64,000 nucleotides of DNA from Halpernia humi (GTDB lineage: Bacteria > Bacteroidota > Bacteroidia > Flavobacteriales > Weeksellaceae). The position numbers were made by a program, and so were the translations under genes. Positions within the stretch are counted from its first letter, which is position 1, and every line of letters starts with the position of its first letter. Shown here piece after piece: positions 34,188 through 43,265 of this stretch. The notes below the pieces were generated by a model. The model saw nothing but the letters and a program-made list of their open reading frames with translations. It did no database searches and had not been told where the DNA came from. The stretch is from positions 496,001-560,000 of the forward strand of contig NZ_FNUS01000001.1 in assembly GCF_900108025.1 (NCBI RefSeq), given 5' to 3'.

Positions 34188-36185
34188 TTATAAAGTTTCT
34201 TTCAGCCAACTGAAAAATTCTCGCTGCCAAACTAAACCATTTTGTGGATGCAAAACCCAGTGATTTTCATTCGGGAAATAAAGAAATTTTGTTTTCAAAC
34301 CACGCAATTTCGCAGATTGAAAGGCTTCTTGACCTTGCTCGTAAGGTACTCGGAAATCTATTCCGCCCTGCACAATCATGATTGGCTTGTTCCAATTCTG
34401 AACGTAATTACTTGGGTTGAATTCTGTATAAGATTTTGGCGTCGGTTTGTCCCACGGCGCACCGCCCAAATCCCATTTCGCAAACCAAAGTTCTTCGGTG
34501 GTTCCGTACCAAGATTTCATATCATAAAGTCCGTCGTGCGCAATGAAAGTTTTGAATCTATTTTGATGAATTCCTGCGAGCATATAAACGGAATAACCGC
34601 CGTAACTTGCACCAACACAACCCATTCTGTCGCCATCAACGTAAGGTAAAGTTTTTGCAAAATCTGTCGCGGAAAGATAATCTTTCATTGGTTGTCCGCC
34701 CCAGTCTTTTGAAATTGAAGCATTCCAATCTACGCCCCAACCAGGCATTCCGCGGCGGTTTGGTGCAACAATTATGTAACCGTTTGCAGCCATTAAAGCG
34801 AAATTCCAACGAACACTAAAAAATTGTGTGAGTGCAGATTGTGGACCGCCTTGACAATACAAAAGTGTTGGATATTTTTTGGAAGGATCAAAGTTTGGCG
34901 GATAAATAAACCAAACGCCCATTTCTTTGCCATCGGTGGTTTTCACCATTTTTAGTTCAGATTTTGAAGGCGTAATTTTAGCGTAATTTTCTTTGTTAAC
35001 CTCCGTCACTTGCGTCATATTTCCAGATTTTTGATCGACTGAAAATAAATCTGCATTATGGTTGAAATCTGTTCTTGTAACGAATAATTTGTTATTGTTT
35101 TGGGCAATTAAATCGTCCACGTCAAAATTACCAGTCGTAATTTGCGACACTTTCAAACTTTTAAGACTTACCGAAAATAGTTGCTGAGTGCCTCTAAATG
35201 CCGCACTAAAATATAAAGAACTGGAATCTTGTTTCCAATCAAAACTCCCACTTACGCTTTCGTCCCAGTTTTCAGTAAGATTTTTTGTAACGTTTGAGGC
35301 TAAATCAAGAACTTTTAAATCCTGTTTATCAGATTCATAACCGTCGGTTTTCATACTTTGCCATGCTAAATATTTTCCGTCTGGCGAGAATTTTGGATTA
35401 ACATCGTAACCTTTATTTGCTTCGGTTAAATTAGTCGTTTTATTGAATTTCAAATCATAAGAATATAAATCTGTATTGGTTGAAAGTGCATATTCTGCGC
35501 CAGTTTTTTTCTTACAAACATACACTATATACCGAGAATCTGGGCTCCAAACGAAATCTTCCACACCACCAAAAGGCATTTGGGGCGAATAAAATTTTTC
35601 GTCTTTAAGCAAGTCTTGCGCTTCGGAAGAATTTACTGCAACATTTACGACAAAAACATGGTTGTAACTGCCTTCATTCCACTTGTCCCAATGGCGTATA
35701 TCTAAATCTGTGTAAATTTGCGCCGTAGATTTTGGCGTGTCTTTGTATTTGTCTTTTCCTAAAATATCGACAAGTTTTACACTTTTGCTAAAGGCGATTT
35801 TCTTACCATCAGGTGAAATTCTTATGTTATCTGCTTCGCCAATTTTATAAAAATCTGTCCAAGTTTTGCCTTGGTCTTTTGAGAGATAAATCATCTCACC
35901 TTCTTGCGCATAAATTCCGTTTTTGTCCCATTGAATAATTGATTTTTTTCCTAAATCTAAATTTTCTGTGGCAGAAGTTTTTAAATTTAAAAAGAAAGAA
36001 TTAGAGTTGGTTTTTTCGGTTTTTAAATCAACTTTTCCCACTTTATAAATCAATGAAGATTGATCGGGCGAAACGGCAGAAACCGACATTTTATTGAGTT
36101 TCCAAAGTGTTTCTGGTGTCATTACGTTTTGTGCGTTCATAAGAAAAGGCGCAGCGGTTGCGAGCAGAATATGTTTTAGTTTCAT
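34188..36185 (-). CDS. S9 family peptidase (prolyl oligopeptidase/acylaminoacyl-peptidase type)
   Basis: A 665-residue exported serine peptidase with a signal peptide (about 1-18, ending LMNAQ), a WD40-like beta-propeller (about 30-400) and a C-terminal alpha/beta hydrolase domain. The catalytic triad is Ser527 in GASYGG, Asp610 in GGIDFRVP and His642 in NENHWVL. It cleaves short peptides in the periplasm. It is 17 bases downstream of the M1 peptidase gene on the same strand, so the pair is likely an operon for peptide degradation. Confidence 0.93.
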   Translation of the reverse strand: MKLKHILLATAAPFLMNAQNVMTPETLWKLNKMSVSAVSPDQSSLIYKVGKVDLKTEKTNSNSFFLNLKTSATENLDLGKKSIIQWDKNGIYAQEGEMIYLSKDQGKTWTDFYKIGEADNIRISPDGKKIAFSKSVKLVDILGKDKYKDTPKSTAQIYTDLDIRHWDKWNEGSYNHVFVVNVAVNSSEAQDLLKDEKFYSPQMPFGGVEDFVWSPDSRYIVYVCKKKTGAEYALSTNTDLYSYDLKFNKTTNLTEANKGYDVNPKFSPDGKYLAWQSMKTDGYESDKQDLKVLDLASNVTKNLTENWDESVSGSFDWKQDSSSLYFSAAFRGTQQLFSVSLKSLKVSQITTGNFDVDDLIAQNNNKLFVTRTDFNHNADLFSVDQKSGNMTQVTEVNKENYAKITPSKSELKMVKTTDGKEMGVWFIYPPNFDPSKKYPTLLYCQGGPQSALTQFFSVRWNFALMAANGYIIVAPNRRGMPGWGVDWNASISKDWGGQPMKDYLSATDFAKTLPYVDGDRMGCVGASYGGYSVYMLAGIHQNRFKTFIAHDGLYDMKSWYGTTEELWFAKWDLGGAPWDKPTPKSYTEFNPSNYVQNWNKPIMIVQGGIDFRVPYEQGQEAFQSAKLRGLKTKFLYFPNENHWVLHPQNGLVWQREFFSWLKETL

Positions 36186-36202
36186 TAGGTAATAAATATT
36201 TT

Positions 36203-38065
36203 TTAAAGATTTACAGAGTTGTCGTTAGGTTTATAATCCATATAAATTCCGTTATCTATTGTTACAGATTTTACTTTTTTAGAAGCAGAAATATTGGTTT
36301 TAAAATCTTTTTCATTGGCTTTCCAAACTTCTGGTGTGAAATGTTTGGTAGATTTTGTGCCGTCAGAATATTCTGTAATCACATCAAAAGGAATGGCGAA
36401 ACCGCCCAAATTTTCAATATTTAAACTTAAATTTTTACCGTTCATTTTCGCTGAACTTAATTTTAAATCTATATAATTATTGCTAAAAAACCAGTTGTTG
36501 AAAAACCAAGTTAAGTCTTTGCCACTTCCCGCTTCCATTGAATAAAAATAATCCCACGGAATTGGATGTTTTCCGTGCCAAGTTTCCATATAATGATGCA
36601 ATGCTTTTTTAAATAAATCATCGCCCAAATAATCTTTTAATGCTAAATAAGATAAACTTGCTTTCACATAAGAATTGTTCCCATAACCTGCGCCAGAAAC
36701 TTGCGTACTTTCAGAAATAACGGGTTGATCTTCGTCCGAAGAAGGATCAAAAATCCAGCGTTTTACCCGAAAATTTTTGTAAAAATTATCGGCGTATTCT
36801 TTTCCATGTTCTGCAGTTCCGATTAAATATTCAAAAGTGGTTGCCCAACCTTCGTCCATGTAAGCATAACGTTTTTCATTAATTCCCATATAAAAAGGAA
36901 AATAAGTGTGTGCAATTTCGTGGTCAACAACTAATCTCGATACTTCTAAATTATCTGGCATTGTAGAATCATTCACCATCATCGGATATTCCATATCTGC
37001 AAAACCTTGAAACGACGTCATTGTTGGAAACGGATATTCCACACCGGGCCAATTTTTAGAAAACCATGCAATATTATATTGTTCCCATTCTACATAATGT
37101 TCAAAATCTTTCGCGCCACTTTGGTAAGCCGACTGAACGCTTACTTTTTTTGAATCTAATTGCACACTTGAAGCATCCCAAACATAACTAGAACTTGCTG
37201 CCCAACAAAAATCTGTAATGTCATCAGCTTTAAACTTGAAAGTATTTTGGTCATTTTGAGCAGTAATTTTTCCAGCGGCAATTTCGCCTTCTTTTGCGAT
37301 GTGAATAATATCGGTGCTTACGAGGGATTTTTTAAAATTATTTAAAGCATTTGTCTGTAAAACTTCTTGCGGATTTTGCATCACGCCGGTTGCGTAAACC
37401 ACATAATTTTTTGGAACTGAAATCGCAACGTTATAATTATTAAAATCATTATAAAATTCGTTTCTTCCGGTGTGTGGAATTCTGTCCCAACCATTGTAAT
37501 CGTCATAAACGGAAATTCTTGGGTAAGAATAAGCGGCGTAAAATGTAGTTTGGTTTATTTGTCCTTCTCTGTCACTTTCTTTTGATAATGGGTATTCCCA
37601 AACGATTTCGAACGTAGTTTTAGATTTTGGAAGCATTGCGTTTTTTAACTTTACGTTTCCAACAGTTCCCCAATTTTCACTTTTAACATCGTAGGATTCT
37701 CCATTTACTTTAAAAGATTTAATGGTCAATCCATTATCTAAAAAATCTTTAGAAGAGTCACTTGCCCGTGCAGAAGTTGGTTTGTGAACGTTATTTACAA
37801 ATCTGATAACAGCAGTTTTCAGGCTGTCTGGTGAATTATTAAAATATTCGATGGTTTCCGCGCCAGAAATAATTTTTGTTTCTGGGTTTAAACTTAGTTT
37901 CATATCATAATTACCAGAATTTTGCCAATAATTTTTACCTGGATTTCCATTTTCCGTCCTCGTTCCTTTTTCTATGGCATTTTTAATGTTTCTTGGCGTG
38001 TATAATTTTTGGGAATACGCTTGAAATGAGACTAAAATTGCGGCTGCAAAAAGGAAGTTTTTCAT
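36203..38065 (-). CDS. M1 family metallopeptidase
   Basis: A 620-residue exported aminopeptidase-like protein. The signal peptide covers about 1-19 (FLFAAAILVSFQAYSQK), and the zinc site is HEIAH at 382-386 with the third ligand Glu405 in MDEGWA, the exact 18-residue spacing of the family. The exopeptidase motif GXMEN is replaced by FADMEYP at about 356-362. It is the first gene of a pair with the S9 peptidase. The region before its start carries a 21-base tandem repeat (38072-38113). Confidence 0.92.
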   Translation of the reverse strand: MKNFLFAAAILVSFQAYSQKLYTPRNIKNAIEKGTRTENGNPGKNYWQNSGNYDMKLSLNPETKIISGAETIEYFNNSPDSLKTAVIRFVNNVHKPTSARASDSSKDFLDNGLTIKSFKVNGESYDVKSENWGTVGNVKLKNAMLPKSKTTFEIVWEYPLSKESDREGQINQTTFYAAYSYPRISVYDDYNGWDRIPHTGRNEFYNDFNNYNVAISVPKNYVVYATGVMQNPQEVLQTNALNNFKKSLVSTDIIHIAKEGEIAAGKITAQNDQNTFKFKADDITDFCWAASSSYVWDASSVQLDSKKVSVQSAYQSGAKDFEHYVEWEQYNIAWFSKNWPGVEYPFPTMTSFQGFADMEYPMMVNDSTMPDNLEVSRLVVDHEIAHTYFPFYMGINEKRYAYMDEGWATTFEYLIGTAEHGKEYADNFYKNFRVKRWIFDPSSDEDQPVISESTQVSGAGYGNNSYVKASLSYLALKDYLGDDLFKKALHHYMETWHGKHPIPWDYFYSMEAGSGKDLTWFFNNWFFSNNYIDLKLSSAKMNGKNLSLNIENLGGFAIPFDVITEYSDGTKSTKHFTPEVWKANEKDFKTNISASKKVKSVTIDNGIYMDYKPNDNSVNL

Positions 38066-38071
38066 AATTTT

Positions 38072-38114
38072 TTAGAAATTAGATATTAGAAGTTAGAAAT
38101 TAGATATTAGAAGT
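38072..38114. repeat. Two tandem 21-bp units related to an S23 element end
   Basis: The unit containing ATTAGATATTAGAAGTTAG occurs twice in tandem just upstream of the M1 peptidase start. The same sequence forms the left end of S23 element (b) at 55.1 kb. There is no S23 gene here. Confidence 0.7.
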
Positions 38115-38195
38115 TAAATCAAGTTTTTTATTTAATCAAAGGACTTTCAAATTTAAAAATTTTAAGTTAGAATTAATGATAAATCTTGCACGAAT

Positions 38196-38224
38196 TAAAA
38201 AAAGGCTCTCTTTCGAAAGCCTTT
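38196..38224 (-). terminator. Terminator of the holin-like gene
   Basis: AAAGGCTTTCG and GAGAGCCTTT-type arms followed on the minus strand by TTTTT. Confidence 0.75.
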
Positions 38225-38246
38225 AATTAATTTATTTTTTAAAAAT

Positions 38247-38594
38247 TTAATCTTTTGAAGTGAAAGCACTATCTAACAAAGAAGTGACCACTGACAAACA
38301 GATACTAAAAATTAGCGCCCACCAAAAGCCATCAACGGTCATGCCGGTTACAAAATGGCCTGCTAAAAGAATGATTAAAGCATTAATGACAAATGAAAAA
38401 AGCCCGAAAGTGATTATTGTGAGCGGTAAACCTAAGATAGATAATATTGGCCGCACAAAAAAATTAAGCAACGCCAAAACGATGGCGAAAATTATTGCTG
38501 TTCCAAAACTTGCGATGTGAACGCCGGATAAAAAATATTTTGAAAGTACGAAAGCAACCGCAGCAGTTACCAAGAGACGAATAATGAATTTCAT
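38247..38594 (-). CDS. Phage holin family / DUF360-like four-helix membrane protein
   Basis: A 115-residue protein with four membrane segments (about 4-22, 28-45, 53-77, 88-108), matching the widespread group annotated as mycobacterial-type 4-TMS phage holin. In chromosomes this family is not tied to prophages and its function is unknown. No phage genes lie nearby. It has its own terminator. Confidence 0.85.
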   Translation of the reverse strand: MKFIIRLLVTAAVAFVLSKYFLSGVHIASFGTAIIFAIVLALLNFFVRPILSILGLPLTIITFGLFSFVINALIILLAGHFVTGMTVDGFWWALIFSICLSVVTSLLDSAFTSKD

Positions 38595-38652
38595 AATTTA
38601 ATTTTTATTTGAATTAAATTTATAAAAAATATTTGGATTTAGAAAAATGCTA

Positions 38653-38685
38653 TAAAAAAAACCTGAAAAATTAATTTCAGGTTTT
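38653..38685. terminator. Terminator of the etf operon
   Basis: AACCTGAAA and TTTCAGGTT arms with a long T-run on the minus strand, and a weaker one on the plus strand. Confidence 0.82.
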
Positions 38686-38705
38686 ATATAAATATCATAT
38701 TTTTT

Positions 38706-39656
38706 TTAAGCGCCTTTTAAAGCCTTAATTTTTTCCGTTAAAGCCGGAATAATTTGAAAAGCATCGCCTACAACTCCATAATCAGCAGATTTGAAGAAAG
38801 GTGCTTCTGGATCATTATTGATTACAACAATTGTTTTGGAAGAATTCACGCCCGCTAAATGTTGAATAGCGCCAGAAATCCCAATCGCCACATATAAATT
38901 GGGCGAAATTGCTTTACCAGTTTGTCCTACGTGTTCTGAGTGAGGTCTCCAACCAATATCTGAAACTGGTTTTGAACAAGCCGTTGCCGCGCCTAAAGTT
39001 TCGGCTAAATTTTCTACCATTCCCCAATTTTCTGCACCTTTCAAACCTCGCCCCGCAGAAACTACGATTTCGGCTTCTTTTAAATCTAATTTACCAGAAG
39101 ATTGCTCTTGAGATAATACTTTTGTATCCTCGTTTGAAATTGACAAATTTTTAATTTCTTCTGTTCCAGATACGGGATTTTCTTTTGCGCCAAAAGAATT
39201 TTGAGAGACGGTTACAATTACGCCTTCAGTTTCGGCTTTTGCATGCATAAAACCTTTACCGGAAAACGCTTTTCTTTTAACCTGAAAAGGTGATAAACTT
39301 TCAGGCGTTTCTATAACATTAGTTATTAAAGAATAATTCTTTAAAATCGATAACATTGGCGCAACTGAAGAAGCGTCTGTAGTGTGTGGAAAAACAATTA
39401 TTTTTCCATCTACAACTTGGTTTAGTGCTTCAGCAAATGCTTTTGCACTAAAGTTTTTTAGACCTTCATCTTCAATATTAAGTACTTTTTCTGCACCATA
39501 TTTGTAAAGTAACTCTGAAGAATCTGTTGGATTCACGGAAATTGCGGTTACAGAATCTCCTGCTTTATCAGCGATTGATTTTGCATAAGCCACCGCCTCA
39601 AAAGCTGCTTTTTTGTAAATTCCGTTTATATTTTCTGCATATACGAATATTGCCAT
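38706..39656 (-). CDS. etfA: Electron transfer flavoprotein subunit alpha
   Basis: EtfA with EtfB takes electrons from acyl-CoA dehydrogenases. The 316-residue protein begins MAIFVYAENING and has the FAD-binding C-terminal domain (GRGLKGAENW, SDIGWRPHSEHVGQTGK, YVAIGISGAIQHLAG, NNDPEAPFF). The frame stays open 15 codons upstream without homology, so I use the ATG at 39656. It follows etfB after 109 bases. Probable control by the MarR regulator of the fad operon is discussed under findings. Confidence 0.95.
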   Translation of the reverse strand: MAIFVYAENINGIYKKAAFEAVAYAKSIADKAGDSVTAISVNPTDSSELLYKYGAEKVLNIEDEGLKNFSAKAFAEALNQVVDGKIIVFPHTTDASSVAPMLSILKNYSLITNVIETPESLSPFQVKRKAFSGKGFMHAKAETEGVIVTVSQNSFGAKENPVSGTEEIKNLSISNEDTKVLSQEQSSGKLDLKEAEIVVSAGRGLKGAENWGMVENLAETLGAATACSKPVSDIGWRPHSEHVGQTGKAISPNLYVAIGISGAIQHLAGVNSSKTIVVINNDPEAPFFKSADYGVVGDAFQIIPALTEKIKALKGA

Positions 39657-39765
39657 TTTTTTAAATTTTTTAGGTTGAGTTTTAAGTTGAGTTTGAGACA
39701 AAAAGTTTTAGTTAATATAAAAGTTTTAAAATTGATAATTCTAAACCTTTGCTTTAGCCTCAAAC

Positions 39766-40512
39766 TTATATTACTTTTGCTTCCTCGTGAAGAAGTCTTA
39801 CCAATTCATCCAAATTATCAGCATTTACCAATTTTACTGCGGCTCTTGGTGGAACGCTATCAAAAGATACAGAATCTACTTTCACTTCTGAATTTGTGGG
39901 TTCTACAACGTTTAAAACTTTGGTTCTGGCAGACATAATGCCGCGCATATTTGGAATAATTAATTCTTTTTCTTCTACTAAGCCTTTTTGCCCAGCAATC
40001 ACTAAAGGTAATTTTACAGAAACGGTTTCTTTTCCGCCTTCAATTTCTCGGATAGCGCTTATTTCTTCGCCATCTACATTTAAACCAACGCAGGCATTAA
40101 TAAAAGGTTGATTTAAAAGTTGTGCTAGCATCGCCGGAACTGCGGCGCCATTATAATCTAGAGATTCTTTACCACAAAGAATTAAATCATAATTGCCATT
40201 TGTTGCAACCGCTGCTAGTTCTTTTGCCACAGAAAAACTATCTTTTGCTTCTGTGTTGACTCTTATAGCGTCATTTGCGCCAATTGCTAAAGCCTTTCTT
40301 ATAACCGGTTCTGTGCTTGCATCGCCAACATTTACTACTGTTACTGTCGCGCCTTGGGATTCTTGCAATTTTATTGCTTTGCTTAGCGCAAATTCATCCA
40401 AAGGATTAATAACCCATTGAATTCCCGTTTTATCAAAAGCGGTTTTGTCTGCTGTGAAATTAATTTTTGATGTAGTGTCTGGAACACTGTTTATACAAAC
40501 TAATATTTTCAT
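39766..40512 (-). CDS. etfB: Electron transfer flavoprotein subunit beta
   Basis: The 248-residue partner of EtfA, with the AMP-binding signature region (VAGQKGLVEEKELIIPNMRGIMSARTK reads the ETF beta block) and opening MKILVCINSVPDTTSKI. It leads the etfBA operon. Its roughly 110-base leader contains copy 2 of the leader element, and a TATGCATGCATA palindrome lies further upstream, identical to two sites in front of the marR-fad operon. Confidence 0.95.
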   Translation of the reverse strand: MKILVCINSVPDTTSKINFTADKTAFDKTGIQWVINPLDEFALSKAIKLQESQGATVTVVNVGDASTEPVIRKALAIGANDAIRVNTEAKDSFSVAKELAAVATNGNYDLILCGKESLDYNGAAVPAMLAQLLNQPFINACVGLNVDGEEISAIREIEGGKETVSVKLPLVIAGQKGLVEEKELIIPNMRGIMSARTKVLNVVEPTNSEVKVDSVSFDSVPPRAAVKLVNADNLDELVRLLHEEAKVI

Positions 40513-40600
40513 ATTTAGATATTTATTATTTTTAAAGGTGATCTGTTATCGCCAAAATATTGATTTGCTTTTGTTTGCAATCTTGCTAATGGCGATTTCA
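40513..40600 (-). promoter_or_regulatory. Leader element, copy 2 (upstream of etfB)
   Basis: On the minus strand ATCGCC (from 40596) and GGCGAT (ending 40548) flank a 37-base loop with ATTGCAAAC, then AACAGATCACCTTTAAAAA; 35 bases separate stem and ATG. A 28-codon frame beginning MKSPLARLQT runs through it. Confidence 0.6.
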
Positions 40601-40644
40601 TTTATAAATAAATTTTAATTTTTGCTAAGATAATACTAATTTAC

Positions 40645-40656
40645 TATGCATGCATA
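40645..40656. promoter_or_regulatory. Putative MarR operator upstream of etfBA
   Basis: Perfect 12-bp palindrome TATGCATGCATA, upstream of a TATCTTAG sequence that may serve as a degenerate -7 box on the minus strand. Confidence 0.65.
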
Positions 40657-40690
40657 ACATATTTAGGGAAAATATATTTTTTGCATAACA

Positions 40691-41398
40691 TTAACTATTT
40701 GGTTTTGATGGTCTAACTTCAATTTTACTTGGTAAAGTTCTAGCATTCATATTTAATAAATCTAAAACCAGTTGGCCGATATCTTCTGGCTGAATTTTCC
40801 AGGCATCTTTTTCAGTCACTTTATGGTCATTGAAATTGGTCGCAACAGAGCCTGGCATAATTGTAGAAACTTTTATATTGTATTTTCTTAGATCTATCAT
40901 TGCAGCTTGCGTAAAGCCAACAACGCCAAATTTGGATGCGTTATAACCAGCGCCATTTGCGAAGAAATTTGTTCCAGCTAAACTAGAAATTGTGATGTAG
41001 TAGCCTTCCGATTTTTTTAATTCCTCAACACTCGCTTTTAAAGTATGGAAAGCGCCGGTGAGATTGGTTTCAATCATATCATTCCAATGTTCTAAACTCA
41101 TTTCATCAACCGCTGAAAAGTGGCCTAAACCTGCGTTTGCAATTACAATATCTAATTTCCCGAAATGTTTTACAATTTTAGAAACTGTTTTTTCTTCGTT
41201 TTCATAATCTCTTACATTAGAAACAATACCTGCAACTGAATCTTTATAATCAGAAAGTTGAAGAAGTGCCTCTTCTAAATCTTTTTCTTTTCTGCCACTA
41301 ATAGCGACATTGTAACCGTTTTCTAATAATATTTTTGCCACGCCGAAACCGATTCCTTTCGAACCTCCCGTAACGTATGCTGTTTTTTTATCTGACAT
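40691..41398 (-). CDS. SDR family oxidoreductase
   Basis: A 235-residue classical short-chain dehydrogenase: cofactor loop TGGSKGIGFG at 10-19, NAG motif in IANAGLG, and the catalytic YNASK near residue 150. Substrate is unknown; relatives are annotated as 3-oxoacyl-ACP reductase or sepiapterin-type reductases. It lies between etfBA and the M20 peptidase gene, all on the minus strand, separated from the latter by a terminator. Confidence 0.9.
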   Translation of the reverse strand: MSDKKTAYVTGGSKGIGFGVAKILLENGYNVAISGRKEKDLEEALLQLSDYKDSVAGIVSNVRDYENEEKTVSKIVKHFGKLDIVIANAGLGHFSAVDEMSLEHWNDMIETNLTGAFHTLKASVEELKKSEGYYITISSLAGTNFFANGAGYNASKFGVVGFTQAAMIDLRKYNIKVSTIMPGSVATNFNDHKVTEKDAWKIQPEDIGQLVLDLLNMNARTLPSKIEVRPSKPNS

Positions 41399-41429
41399 TT
41401 TTTTAAATTTTTATTTGCTCTAATTTAAC

Positions 41430-41454
41430 AAAAAACGCTTCAAAATGAAGCGTT
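41430..41454 (-). terminator. Terminator of the M20 dipeptidase gene
   Basis: AACGCTTCA-AAA-TGAAGCGTT followed on the minus strand by TTTTTTG. Confidence 0.85.
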
Positions 41455-41475
41455 AAATTTAGTTTTAGTAAAACT

Positions 41476-42858
41476 TTAACTTTTTGTATAATATTCAAAA
41501 AAGAGCGGAATACTTTCAATTCCTTTATAGAAATTAAATAGTCCATAATGCTCGTTTGGTGAATGGATTGCATCAGAATCTAAACCAAATCCCATTAAAA
41601 CTGATTTTGCATTCAGTACTTTTTCAAACATTGATGTAATTGGAATACTACCGCCGCTTCTGTAAGGTAAAACTTCTTTACCAAATGCTTTTTCCATAGC
41701 CTTTTTTGCTGCTAAAAATTCTTTAGTATCACTTGGTAAAACGTATGGCATTCCGCCGTGGTGCGGTGTAATTTTCACTTTTACATTTTCTGGCGCAATT
41801 TTCTTAAAATAAGTTGTGAATTTTTCTGTAATTTCTTCTGGTGTTTGGTACGGCACTAAACGCATAGAAATTTTAGCATAAGCCTTTGATGGAATTACAG
41901 TTTTTGCACCTTCGCCAATGTAACCGCCCCAAATTCCGTTTGCGTCTAAAGTGGGACGAATAGATGTTCTTTCCAAAGTTGTGAAGCCGTGCTCACCTTC
42001 TACTCCATTTAAACCAATAGATTTTTTAAAATGTTCGGGATCATCCTTTAATTCATTCATTTTCCCTCGTTCTTCTAGCGAAACTTCTTCTACATTATCA
42101 TAAAATCCATCAATTGTAATTCTGCCATTTTCGTCAACTAACTTTGCTATCATTCGAGATAAAACATGAATTGGGTTTGGAACTGCGCCGCCATAAAGAC
42201 CAGAATGTAAATCTCTGTTTGGTCCTTCTACTTCTACTTCCACGTAGCTTAATCCACGTAAACCAGTTGTAACAGTCGGTTGCTCATTAGAATAAATATG
42301 CGTGTCTGATATTAAAATTACATCACAACTCAATTTTTCTTTATTTTCATTAACGAAAACACCTAAATTTTCTGAGCCAACTTCTTCTTCACCTTCAATA
42401 ATAAATTTCACATTACAAGGCAAAGAATCAGTTTTCATCATGGCTTCAAAAGCCTTTAAATGCATAAAAAACTGCCCTTTATCATCGGCAGAACCGCGCG
42501 CAAAAATAGCACCCTCCGGATGTAATTCTGTTTTTTTAATAACTGGCTCAAATGGTGGTGAAGTCCAAAGTTCTATTGGATCTGCAGGTTGCACATCATA
42601 ATGACCATAAATTAAAATGGTTGGAAGATTTTCACCTAAAAATTTTTCACCATAAACAATTGGATTCCCTGCAGTTTTACAAACTTCAACTTTATCTGCA
42701 CCGGCATCTTTTAAAAATTTCGCCACCTCATCGGCACATTTTAAAACTTCATTTTTGTATGCAGGATCTGCACTCACGGAAGCGATTTTTAAAAGTGAAA
42801 TCAATTCTTCCACGAAACGTGGTTTGTTTTCTTCGATGTATTTTAAGGTTTTTTCCAT
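41476..42858 (-). CDS. M20 family dipeptidase
   Basis: A 460-residue zinc dipeptidase of the carnosinase/CNDP-like M20 branch. Visible ligands: His in YGHYDVQPA, Asp in RGSADDKGQ, the Glu pair in IEGEEEVGSEN, and a C-terminal His in DAIHSPNEHYGL. The internal dimerisation (lid) domain lies between about 205 and 360. No signal peptide, so cytoplasmic. It cleaves short peptides; the exact preference is unknown. Confidence 0.93.
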   Translation of the reverse strand: MEKTLKYIEENKPRFVEELISLLKIASVSADPAYKNEVLKCADEVAKFLKDAGADKVEVCKTAGNPIVYGEKFLGENLPTILIYGHYDVQPADPIELWTSPPFEPVIKKTELHPEGAIFARGSADDKGQFFMHLKAFEAMMKTDSLPCNVKFIIEGEEEVGSENLGVFVNENKEKLSCDVILISDTHIYSNEQPTVTTGLRGLSYVEVEVEGPNRDLHSGLYGGAVPNPIHVLSRMIAKLVDENGRITIDGFYDNVEEVSLEERGKMNELKDDPEHFKKSIGLNGVEGEHGFTTLERTSIRPTLDANGIWGGYIGEGAKTVIPSKAYAKISMRLVPYQTPEEITEKFTTYFKKIAPENVKVKITPHHGGMPYVLPSDTKEFLAAKKAMEKAFGKEVLPYRSGGSIPITSMFEKVLNAKSVLMGFGLDSDAIHSPNEHYGLFNFYKGIESIPLFFEYYTKS

Positions 42859-42966
42859 TTTAAATTTTTGAAATTAATTATTGTAAAAATAAAAAAAATG
42901 CCCTGCAAAAGCAAGACATTTGTACTATTTATTTGTCAATATTGATCTTTATTTTGCCCTCGCAAC

Positions 42967-43200
42967 CTATTGTGCGCTTGTAGATTTGGCTTTCATTTCC
43001 AAATTTGGTTCTACAAGTTTCGGTTTCACATTCTTTAAAGAATCTGGTTTTGCAACATAAGTTGGTTTTGCGGCATCTTGATCACTGTATCTTACAACGC
43101 CTGGTTCAATTTTTATGACACTAAGATTTCCTCCTGCTTGGATTTTTTGGCAAGAAGTGACTGCCGCTGCAACTGCTAATAATAAAATATATTTTTTCAT
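42967..43200 (-). CDS. Small lipoprotein of unknown function
   Basis: A 77-residue protein with a lipoprotein signal peptide, cleavage before Cys17 in AAVTSCQK. The mature part of about 60 residues is rich in lysine, proline and valine and has no known fold. It is probably anchored in the inner or outer membrane. It stands alone between the M20 and methyltransferase genes. Confidence 0.7.
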   Translation of the reverse strand: MKKYILLLAVAAAVTSCQKIQAGGNLSVIKIEPGVVRYSDQDAAKPTYVAKPDSLKNVKPKLVEPNLEMKAKSTSAQ

Positions 43201-43265
43201 TTAATTATTTAAAGCACAAAAGTAGGAAATATTAGGATTTTAACAAAATTTTTAAATTTAATTTT

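Noticed and set aside
38247-38594. Prophage remnant suggested by a holin-like gene
   Set aside because: This four-segment family is common in bacterial chromosomes and no other phage gene is nearby.
39240-39250. TGCATGCAT core in etfA, like the MarR site
   Set aside because: It lies inside coding sequence, lacks the full TATGCATGCATA palindrome and is far from a promoter.
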